Below are positions 11,808 to 21,898 of a DNA stretch of 64,000 nucleotides, in pieces. The first letter of the stretch is position 1. Each line of letters starts with the position of its first letter. A model generated the notes under the pieces. That model was not told where the DNA came from. It did not search any database and worked only from the letters and a program-made list of their open reading frames with translations. The DNA comes from Adenanthera pavonina (taxonomy: Eukaryota > Streptophyta > Magnoliopsida > Fabales > Fabaceae). Where the stretch lies: the NCBI GenBank assembly GCA_026686845.1, contig JAIVEN010000019.1, positions 30,570,501 to 30,634,500 of the forward strand. The letters run 5' to 3'. A program made the position numbers and the translations under genes.

Positions 11808-12253
11808 TAGAGTCGTCAAAACGGATCAATCCCGATAGGCTGGCTCGAAAAGTCCAAAAAAATAAACAGGTTCGGACCTCAATTTTGGAAGCAAATACAT
11901 AATTCGGGCTTTTTGAGCCTAGTCCATGTAGGCTGACCCGTGGTGGGCCAGCCCGAAAAGCCCGTTTCTTATTTTTTTAATTGTTTAAAATATTAAAAAA
12001 TACATATTATTTTATTAATTAGTAATATATAAATTATAAAATTTAAATATTATGTTAATTTTGTATGAATTATAATAATAATTAGTTGTATTAATTCAAA
12101 TAATTATATGAAAAAATTTTATAAAAAAATATTAAAAATTTTTAAAAAAGCCAGCGGGTCGACCCGTAAACCCAATTCCGTGGGCTTGGGCTTGAACTTT
12201 CAAGTCCGTTTATCAAATCGGGCTTTTCGGCCCGGCCCGATTTGATAGCTCTA
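11808..12253. mobile_element. hAT-like MITE, 446 bp
   Basis: The ends are imperfect inverted repeats: TAGAGTCGTCAAAACGG on the left, and the right end read on the other strand gives TAGAGCTATCAAATCGG. Subterminal G+C-rich blocks with repeated CCCGAAAAGCCCG words lie inside both ends, and the centre is very AT-rich. A perfect 8-bp duplication (ATTTTAAC) flanks it. There is no transposase frame, so it is a non-autonomous element. Confidence 0.85.
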
Positions 12254-12261
12254 ATTTTAAC
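12254..12261. repeat. Target site duplication, right copy
   Basis: ATTTTAAC, an exact match to 11800-11807. Confidence 0.8.
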
Positions 12262-12526
12262 CGTGTCAAAAGAAGCATTGAGACATTTTGAATGGTGTGA
12301 TTAATAATATACTCTCCCCCATCCAAAATATAAGTCATCTTTGACTAATTGTATAAGAATTAAGAAATATAGTTTTACTCATTAGATCTGTCAAAAAATA
12401 CATTATTTTTCAATAATATTAGTATTTAATGCATTGCATTCAAAATCTATTATTTCTACTACATTTAATTGTAGATAAGGCAAAATAGTAAGAAAAAATT
12501 AATACCTTAGAAATTATCAACTAGAC

Positions 12527-12545
12527 TTATATTTTGGATTAAAAT
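12527..12545. repeat. LINE target site duplication, left copy
   Basis: A 19-bp copy that matches 15534-15552 at 18 of 19 positions. Confidence 0.8.
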
Positions 12546-15533
12546 ACAACAACATTAGCCTTATTCCACTAAGTAAGGTCGGCCACATGGATCATACGAT
12601 GCCAATAGGCTCTACCAAACACCATCTCTTCAGATAAATTATTTATCAAGAGGTCACACCTCATAACTTCTCTTAGTATCATTTTTGCTCCTCCTCTACG
12701 TCTTTTAATAGGGGTCCAAGCCATTTAATCAACTCTCTTTATTAACTCCTCTTTTTTTCTTCTTTGTACATACTCAAACCACCTTAAACGATTTTTCATC
12801 ATTTTCTCCTGGATTGGTGCTACTCCATTTTCTCTCATATACAATTATTTCGTATCTTATCTATTCTTGTATGAACACACATCCATCTCAATATTCTCAT
12901 CTCTACTACTCACATATTATGCTCTTGTTGCCTTTTTAGAACTCAACATTCAGTATCATATAGCATCGTTGGCATTATAGTAGTTCGATTAAATTACCCT
13001 TTAAACTTATTAGGTACCTTATGGTCACAAAAAATTTCTGAAACTTTTCTACACTTTAACCACAGCTTGTATCCTATGTATAACATCCCCATTAATTTCA
13101 CCATCATTCTGTAAAATTAACCACAAATACTTGAACTTTGACACTTTTGAAATGTTTTACTCTCCAATTTTTACCTCTGAATCATTTCTAACTGACCTCT
13201 TATTAAATTTGTAATGCATATATTCCGTTTTATTTCTACTTAAGAGGAAATATTTTGATTCCAAAGCATGTCTCCATAATTCAAGTTTAGAGTTGATCTC
13301 TTCTCTTAAGTCTTTAATTAAGACTATATCATCTACGAAAAGCATACACTTAGGAATTTTTTTATGTATATGTTCTGTTAGAACATCCAAAATCAAATCA
13401 AACAAGTATGGACTCATAGAAGATCCTTAATGTAAACATATCCTTATAGAAAAATCATTTATCTCACCTTAAGGAGTTATCATACTTGTTGTCACCCCCT
13501 CATACATATCCTTTATGGCTCGAATATAAGTCACACAAGCATATTTCTTCTCCATTACTTTCCGCAATGCATCTCTTGATACTCTATCATAAGCTTTCTC
13601 CAAATCAATAAAAATTATATGCAAATTTCTGTCTTTACTCCGGTATCTTTCAAACAAATCCCTTAATAAATAAATAGCCTCTATTATAGACCATCCTGGC
13701 ATGAATCCAAATTGGTTTTTAAAAATATGAGACTCTTTTCTTAGTCTATGCCCAATCATTCTTTCCTAAATTTTCATAGTATGACTCAAGAGTTTTATCC
13801 CCTGATAATTTGCACAATTCTGAATACCCCCCTTATTCTTGTATATGAGCACCAAAATGTTTTTTCTCTATTCCTTTGGCATGTTTTTTAACCTTAAAAT
13901 CTCGTTAAAAAGTTTAGTTAACCACAAAATCTCTTTCTCTCCTAAGCTGTTCCAAACTTCAATAGGAATAACATCGGTGTCAATAGCTTTACCATTATTC
14001 ATTTTCTTAAGAGCTTCTTTTACCTCTCCAACTCGGATCCTATGATAAAAATTCAAATTCAGTTTATTTTCGTAAGTTGTTAAACCTTCTGTATTGCTAG
14101 TCATAATCAATCCATCATTGAAGAGCTTATAAAAGTATTGCTCCCATCTTTCTTTGATATTATTATTAGTAACCAAAACTTTTCCTTCTTCATCCTTAAT
14201 GTATCTTACTTGATCCAAATCTCTTGACTTTCTTTCTCTATTCTTGTCAATTTTGTGAATTTTGCGTTTACCATTCTTCATTCATAAATCTTGGTAGAAT
14301 TCCTCAAAAACTTTGGATAGAACCTTGCTCACTGCTTTTTTTGTCTTCTTTCTAACTAAGCGATAATTCTTCCAATTTTTCTCATTATTGCATAAATGTA
14401 AGGCTTTGAAACACTCTTTTTTATGTTTAACCTTCTCTTACACACCCTCATTCTACCACCAAAACTCTTTATCTTTAGGTCTAAAACCTTTAGATTCACC
14501 CAAGATTGCTTTAATGATATCACTGATCCTTTTAGCTATCTCATCCTACAAGATGCTAATACTTTTTTACGAGTCTCAATTTCCTTCCTCCAATACTTTT
14601 GTCCTAAAGGTCAATTGTTACTCACCTTCTAGTTGCCACCACTTGATCCTAGAATTTAAAACTTTTTGACTTTTCAATTTACAGCTCTTAATCTATATAT
14701 CAAGGACCAAGACCCTATGTTGTGAAGTTAAGCTCTCACTAGGGATCGCTTTGTAGTCTTTACAAGCTCTTTTATCTGAATTCCTTATAAAAAAGAAGTC
14801 AATTTGCAACCTTTGGTTTCCACTCTTATATGTAACTAAATGCACCTTCCGTTTCTTAAAACAAATGTTCATAATCATGAGATCATAAACTATTGAAAAA
14901 TCAAGAATGGAATGTCTCTTTTCATTTCATTCTCTAAAACAAAAATTTACATGAGCTCACACATATTGCCTTATCTCTTTCCATATATGACCATTAATGT
15001 CCCTACCAATGAAAATTTTTTACTCTTGTAGGATATCTTGAACCAAACCCTTCAAATCTTCTCAAAATTTATCCTTATTATGTGCTTTTGACCCTACTTG
15101 AGGTGCATAAACACTAATAACATTGAAAGTATCATGTCCAATGGTCAATTTTAAAGATAAAATTATGTCTCCAATTCTTCTGACTCTTACCACATTCTTT
15201 TTCCAAACTTTGTTCATAATAATACCAACTCTATTCCTTACTCTGACCTTCCCCACGTACCAAAGTTTAAAACCAGTAATATCTATTTTTTTAACCTTTT
15301 CTCCCACCTATTTAGTTTTTTGAAGACACAAGATGTTAATTCTCCTTCAAATCATAGTGTCTACTACCTCCACAAATTTACCTGTTAAAGTACTAATATT
15401 CTAAGAATTGAATCAAATCTTACTTTCCTGGACTAACTTCTTTATCTACATTCATTTAGAATGATGTTAGAACTCTTGCTCATTTAACATTACACATGGG
15501 TGCCGATGTAGCGGTTTTAACACATAGATGAAG
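12546..15533 (-). mobile_element. RTE-like non-LTR retrotransposon (LINE), nearly full-length, inactive
   Basis: On the minus strand the element runs 15533 to 12546. Remains of its single ORF appear in order. First come endonuclease parts: a degenerate NIGTLTGKF start near 15390, VISVYAPQVGS near 15090, and SGNQRLQIDFFFIRNSDKRA near 14780. Then a linker and reverse transcriptase: GKAIDTDVIPIEVW near 13960, FGFMPGWS and IDLEKAYDRVSRDALR at 13560-13710, and the catalytic FVDDIVL near 13340 (the usual Y/F-x-D-D). Stops and frameshifts separate every block, so it is dead. The 3' end carries the plant signature GTGGAATAAGGC followed by a short TTGTTG tail. A 19-bp duplication flanks it (12527-12545, 15534-15552; one mismatch). 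The RTE clade is inferred from length, domain order and tail. Confidence 0.88.
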
Positions 15534-15552
15534 TTATATTTTGCATTAAAAT
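15534..15552. repeat. LINE target site duplication, right copy
   Basis: A 19-bp copy of 12527-12545 with one G/C difference at its eleventh base. Confidence 0.8.
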
Positions 15553-15591
15553 AAAATTATAAAATAAAACTTATATTTTAAATTGAGAGTA

Positions 15592-16306
15592 TTTTATTAG
15601 AGCATGCATTTTAAAAAATAGGGTAATAAATAACTGAAAGGCGTGCAGCTTTATTTGTGCATATGAAAGAAAGGGTTGCATTGGGTATTTCTCCAGTTAT
15701 GTGGTACGAATAGGATCGACACCATCAGTGTTAGTTGCATCTGAGTGGTACTACCTTAGATAGGATAACGACGTTCTCTCCACACATGACTTTTCCTAAA
15801 TCTCATTTTAAGTAAAAACACAAATTTTAAATTCAGCACTCTCGGACATACTACGACTTTTGTTTTTACTTTTCAAAGTGTTAAATTTAATTATGCTATT
15901 TTTTTAAAAAAATATTTATTTTATTTATTTGTCAGGCTTTTATCTGTTTGGCCGGAGACGGTAGACAAAGAAAGCAGAAAATAAGAAAGAAAGCATAGGG
16001 ACTTACGCACGAAGTAACTATCTCTGCCTCTTCTTGTAAAGGATTTTCTCTATTCACGCTATCACTATGTGATATAAGTGCATCATTCTGTGCATCACTT
16101 GTTCAAGCACAATATATGATATATATATATATATCAACGGAAAAAGACCTATTACACAAACATATTGGCTGTGAAATTAAGTAGAGCAACAGATATAGTT
16201 TCTACAGATTCCTGCACAGCAACACAATTAGGATGGGATAATCCTCATTCACTCTAACCTTGTCACAGAATTAGGATGGGAGGGACACATAGGATTCTCT
16301 TCTCCC
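15592..16306. other. Intergenic, PHD gene 3' flank
   Basis: Nothing coding is seen. The part next to 16306 likely contains the PHD gene 3'UTR and one copy of the 29-bp direct repeat (16199-16227). Confidence 0.45.
16199..16227. repeat. 29-bp direct repeat, downstream copy of the exon 6 acceptor
   Basis: Identical to 16350-16378 over 29 bases, 151 bp apart. On the minus strand it contains the same TGTGCAG acceptor and GAATCTGTAGAAA exon start as the real last exon of the PHD gene. Splicing here would end the protein RICRNYICCST instead of RICRKYYLWGVFRQKRRS. Confidence 0.75.
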
Positions 16307-19300
16307 TCAACTTCTTCTCTTTTGCCTGAAAACACCCCATAAATAATACTTTCTACAGATTCCTGCACAGCAACACAAGTCGTTCTTGTATCAAAATATA
16401 TACCAACAACAACAATATACATGTCTTAATTATATATCTGCATTAATTAGTAAGCAGCTTACGCCAATTTTCTGGAGGTAATACTCGGGAAGAAAAAATC
16501 AGGAGCTCCACGTTGTTGGTGATGATTGCCTTGAGAGCCAGATTTCGCTCAATCGCATCGTACATCACACTATCGAACACCTTCTTATCACTAACCAAAG
16601 AGGAGAGAGGTCATATCAGCAAATTTGGAACAACACGAGTGCGGAAATCAATGAGAAAACGTACCTTTCACATTGTGGGAAAATATAAATACCAATGTTA
16701 TCATCAGTAGGTGGTGACATTTGAAAACTCGGGGGCCATACGTCAAGCCTTGATAATAACTCTAAATCTAGCACTTGGGGTAGACCAGCTACAGTAGAAT
16801 GCACTTTTGAGCTTGCTATGATTGATAAATGAGCAACAACTCCCAGGACGATCGTATTGTTGATTCTAAATTGTCCCCTGTTAAAAAGAAACATGATTTT
16901 CTTTCCTTTCAAATGGTGTGCAAAAATGACCCCTTTCAAAACATTTTAATCTATCATTGTGCGTGCGTGAAAGGAATTTACACACACAAAGTAATTCAAG
17001 AGAGTATTCACAATACTTTTGACCGAATATTTTGTTTGAATGACAAATCAGAGAACTTTTAAAGGAGAAAACTCATGAATTGCATTGCATGTGTTTTGAA
17101 ATTGTTGTCTAACAAAAATATAATTTAAAAAATAGTCTTTCTGACGAAAACAAAGTATTTATAGTGGATAACTCTAGTCTGACCCTTGACATATAGGTAA
17201 ATTTTTAATTTGGCTGTCCATTTAATATTCCTTTTAATTTAGTTCCTAAATTAACTAAATACATACAATATTAAATCATTCCATCTAATCTCCATCCAAA
17301 ATTTAACACCAAAATTGACACTATTAACTTGAATAATATATTTGCTTAGTTGAAACTTCTAACTTGAAGTGGAAAATGATCTTCTCCAGGTCAACAAAAT
17401 GCTTGGGTCTGCATTAAATTTTGGACGGAATTAAGATAGATGGAAAACATTGCAAGCATTTAAAGATTTAAGGAACTAAATTTTTTTAATATATATATAT
17501 ATATTAAGATCCAGCTAACAAATTAACAACCAATTAATAAGTTCAACCTATCTATCAAAGATCAAAATAGAGATTTCCTTTTTCTCATGTAAGTAAAAAC
17601 CAAATTACTTGATATTTAAAAATAAAGGTACTTTCAGAAATTCCAAGTGATCAACATTAAGTTGTTTAGTTAAAAATAAAGATTTTTAAATACTTTCATT
17701 TTGTGGTTGGATTTCATAATTAGAACTAGGATCCAAATCAGACTTCGGAATGGACTAAAGTTGAAGTAAGCCCAAACGCAAAACAGACTAAGCCATTGGA
17801 CTGGAGCTTGACAAACCATACCATAAGCCAATCACGATATTGGATTAGGATGTAAACATTAAGCCCAGCCATGCCATCAAACCCCGCCTTAAGAGCAAAT
17901 CCAAAATTTGACTCCGGACTAGAACATAATTAGACTCAACCCAACCCCAAACCAAACGTGGCCTAACATGACTTAGCAAGAACACTGTAAACCAGACCAG
18001 CAACACTATCTCAGCCTAAGACAGACAGATTCAGACATGGGCAAACTCCTTCCCAATGAATTAATTTTCAAAACAAGGGATTTCTAAATGATGAAAATTA
18101 AGACCAATTAAATTCCCTGACATTCTATCACCCATCTTTCAAACACAACATTAACTAGTTACAATCACCAAATTAGCAAATAAAGGACAAAATAATACCT
18201 CCATGCTGGATAAGAAACTGGTTCGGCTCGGCTTTGTTTGTTACATTCTGGATATAGCAATCCCTGTAACATATTAGATTGAGACTCGTCAATTGTGTAG
18301 TTTATAGATTTAGTGTGAACATCTTTCTCAGAGTCCAATGTTGGCTGGTCCGATGGAGTATATAAAGGACCTGTAAGTGCTTCATTCTCCTCATGAATAA
18401 TGTTCTCGTCTTTAAAGTCCAACCGCCTTCCCTCTTTAATTGGTAAATCTTGATTTCCATCAGAAGACTCTGCCTCACATGACTTGCCCATATAGGCATG
18501 TTCATGCTTCTCCAGTACTTCATGTGAAGTATTCTCGCTTTTAATTTTCACCCTGCTATATTTAGCTGCAGGTGAAGTGCTCTCGCTCATAATTTTCACC
18601 CCATCATATTTAGCTTCAGTGGCTTCACTTATGCGTCTACTTCTCCTCAATTGCTTCGATCCACAGTTGGCATCCTTCAGAGAGCATTCCTCGCATTTCC
18701 AGCTGATTGTTCCATCATCTTCTTTATGCAACTTCTCCATACAATAACTACACATATATACAAGTAGGTATATTAAAAATTGTGTGTGTTGCACAAATAT
18801 TAAGATTACAGACCAAAAACGGGTGTTACAAACCAAACATCTGAAGCCCCAATTTTTCAAGGGTGGCAGACACCAGGCAATAATGATATACATGGTCGAA
18901 TCTAGCAATAAATTGTTGGTACTAAATTACTAATCCTCTTAAGTCTTGACTTTAGAGAAATCTATATAATTTGAAAGAGGATTAGCAATGAGAACTTTGT
19001 TGGATCGCCAGGTTGGCGAGAAGAAGACAACCTCCGGTATTTTTGATACGGAATTAATATACCTGTGCTCGGCAGAAACTTGACACTGTGCACAGTATAT
19101 GAGCCGCTTCAAATCTCCTTTATCACCACATGTTTGACAGATGTTTGTCTGAAAAGATCATTAAAAGAATTATACAGACACATTGCAACACCATGGCATA
19201 CAAAGGTGCAAATAGGTTAGGTAGGCTCGGACGAAACAAGTGGTGCTGGGCGGGTGGGCCGAATCATGTTTTGAAACAATTTACCCAAGTGTGATTCCAA

Positions 19301-20369
19301 TTCAAGTTGGCTAATCCTGGACCCTACTAAAAATATGTGAAAGATTTGTCGTAATGGAATGATTGCTTTTATGCTTTTTTATAACTGATTAAATACTAAA
19401 ACAGTAAATTAATGATCCATTATCAGAATGATAACTTTATTTTCTTTCAATTAATATATACTATAAAATGTATAATAAATCATACCATGTAGAACTCATA
19501 AAACAATACCACTGCGTGCACAAGAAAGTGTTAAGTTTGACTGTATAAAGAAATTTTTTTTAAGAATATTTAATTTACTTTTCAAATGAAAACTGTTTTT
19601 AATTTAATCTTTTTTAAAAAGTGCTGACACCTCAGTTATCACAAGACCTTTTAATCACAGCACTATTGAAAAATGAAAGATAAAGATTATTTACTAACAT
19701 ACAGTAGATGTTTCCAATCACACTGTTCTCGTGATATGCATGCAGATGTGGAGTAAATAAATAGTACTGTAGTATATTAGATTTTGGTTTGAAAATGTGA
19801 ATCCAAGAAAGGCAATTAATTACGCGTGGAAAACAACAGTAGCTTGGGAAGGGATTCATTCACCTTTAGGCGTCACCATTCCTGAAACGCACATTCACCA
19901 TCCCTTCCATTCATTCGGAAATCTTAATAGTCTTTCTCAAATAGTACGCTAAGTCCCCAAGAATACCCCTTTTCTTAAACCTAAAGATTAATGGTAAAAA
20001 AAAAAAAAATCTCATCTTCCCTTTGCCGTTTTCATAATTCAAATTGGTCATAACTAACTAGTGCATTGTTCATCGTTTCATCATTAAAATCTGTTTCCGA
20101 AAATCAAGACAAGAAAAAGAAAAGTAAAAGGCAAAATGGAATTCGCCTGCGTCCCTTGTATGTGGGAGATAAAAGAGAGAGAGGGGACGGTGAAAACTGA
20201 GGGTTTGGAAAAAGAAGGAGGCGAGGAGTAAAACCTAGTGACAAACCAAAGAAAAAGAAAAGGAGGGGGGATGGATATGTACCTTTGAAGGTTGAATGGA
20301 GAAGGGTTGACCAGAGGAAGCGCCAGCGCCAGAATCGCGAGGAATCATCATCAGACTGATAAAAAACAT
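16307..20369 (-). CDS. PHD-finger protein, AIPP2/PAIPP2-like, six exons
   Basis: Exons are 20369-20283, 19148-19063, 18747-18199, 16877-16665, 16590-16463 and 16362-16307; all phases agree and give 372 aa. Residues 32-79 form a PHD finger with the full Cys4-His-Cys3 set (C33, C36, C48, C51, H57, C60, C76, C79). A basic, acidic, low-complexity middle follows. The C-terminal module, from PAWRGQFRIN to KYYLWGVFR, matches the region shared by Arabidopsis AIPP2 and its PHD relatives, which work with BAH-domain readers at H3K27me3 chromatin and in poly(A)-site choice. At 372 aa it is a short member. The start ATG is the first in frame; a second Met pair lies six codons on. Intron 3 is 1.3 kb and holds a foldback repeat. 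The last acceptor lies in a duplicated sequence. Confidence 0.85.
16350..16378. repeat. 29-bp direct repeat, copy holding the exon 6 acceptor
   Basis: It spans the intron 5/exon 6 junction of the PHD gene (acceptor AG at 16363-16364) and is identical to 16199-16227. Confidence 0.75.
17225..17500. mobile_element. Foldback repeat or old MITE in PHD gene intron 3
   Basis: Left-arm words AATTTAGTTCCTAAATT and CCATCTAATCTCCATCC reappear inverted in the right arm (near 17466-17483 and 17417-17443), with mismatches. The arms are about 80 bp and the spacer about 110 bp. No target duplication was found. An AT run at 17489-17504 follows. Confidence 0.5.
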
Positions 20370-21898
20370 TTTGATAACAACAGACAAAACCCTCTGTCTC
20401 TGACTCCCAATGATGTTCCCCACATCAAAAATGGCGGCACCACAACCCCAACGATTTTGATTTCAGAAAGTTAAAGCGGCCCCCGGGGGCCTTCTGTTGT
20501 GTGGCCCACTAGCCTTCCCCCTATCCAATTAAAATAAGGCCTCTGCAATTTCAAAACGTGGTGTATTGTCTATAATTTGTTAATAATGCAGTTTTTAAAT
20601 TTTTATATTGATATTTATGATTATGATAATGATAAAATATTAATTGATATATAATATCAAATCTATAAGAAATTTGATAATAGGGAAATTTAAAAATAAA
20701 TTTATAATAAATAACACACATACATATGTTTAATAAAATTATAATTCATAATGGCTATATATGTATACAGGGTTAGGAACTTAAGATAGATTTTGCAATA
20801 CTCTTGCCGGGTGCCCAGCCTGAGTCACCCAGCTTTTTTGAAATTTTTTTTTAACTTGGCCGAATCAGGCCAATGTGATTGGGGCTGATCAATTTTATCC
20901 AGCTGATCAGACCAGACAAACAACCATGTTGAAAATATTACCGCCATGGCAACACTACGCTTGTAACCATTTCGTTTATTGTTTATTGGGAATACTATTA
21001 GGATAGACCCATACATGAAAGAAAAAAAAGACTAATTTTTCTATTATTTAAATGTTATACTGTAGCTAATTAACGATAATATAAAAAATTAGATAAATAT
21101 AAATAATGATTCAAATGTAAGTATAATATATTTTGTAATAATTAATTATATTTAGTATAATTTAATTTAATTTTTATGCTTACTATAAACATTTCCTCAT
21201 TTCTAATTTACATTCTTTCTCCTTTCTTCTTCTGTTCTATTCCTTATTTGGATTTTTTATTCTTGTCACCTTACCTTTACCATACAATTAACAGTAAGGG
21301 AATGCACACAGGAATTTAAAACTCCATCAAGTAACTCCAAATTGCCTTTCTTTAATCTGTACTCATGTGTAAGTAAAAGTAATATTAAAAAAAAAAGAAT
21401 TAAGAGTCTTGTGGCCTGATTAATACACATGTAGAATCACATTCACTGTTTAATTCAAGAGATTTTGGAGGGGAGGGAAAATATTTTATTTTTTTTTTTA
21501 AACTAAACCAAAAAAAAATAGTATTTTCACTCTTACCCCTTTCTCTCATTTCTATTTAAAGAGAGGAGAAAAAATGCTCCCTCCCTTTATTTGGTTTGAA
21601 AAAAAAAATAGGATGAAAAATTTTCTCAACTATCTCCTCTTCTCCCCTCCAAAATCCCTCAAACTAAATTGAGCCTAAATAATCAATGGCAACACACAAG
21701 TGCTAATGTACAAATTCCCCGAGGACGCATGTGATTGAGCTTGGAATCTAAAACCGAAGTTTTACAGCGAGCCTAAACCCCTTCCCTTCTTGGAATGCAA
21801 GAAAAACTCTTCTACTTACTGATCCACGATAGCCGCAGAATCATAGAACCCTTAATGTGTGGAATTTAGTTCAGTACCAACAAAGGCATGACATTGTT
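20370..21898. other. Spacer between PHD and WD40 genes
   Basis: It holds the PHD gene promoter region and leader next to 20370, the MITE at 21430-21679 and the likely WD40 gene 3'UTR near 21898. No gene is seen. Confidence 0.5.
21430..21679. mobile_element. MITE with GATTTTGGAGGGG ends, about 250 bp
   Basis: TTTAATTCAAGAGATTTTGG near 21449 is repeated inverted near 21645-21670, where the other strand reads TTTAGTTTGAGGGATTTTGG; GAGGGG follows in both arms. The interior is a low-complexity A/T mix. Exact ends are uncertain and no target duplication was fixed. Confidence 0.6.

Larger units (their letters stand above)
12310..15591. mobile_element. MITE split by a LINE insertion
   Basis: The left end at 12310 starts TACTCTCCCCCATCC then AAAATATAAGTC. 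The right end at 15591 reads, on the other strand, TACTCTCAATTT then AAAATATAAGTT. These inverted ends belong to the common plant MITE group beginning TACTCCCTCC. Without the LINE and one copy of the 19-bp duplication the MITE is about 275 bp (12310-12545 plus 15553-15591). No coding capacity. Confidence 0.7.
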
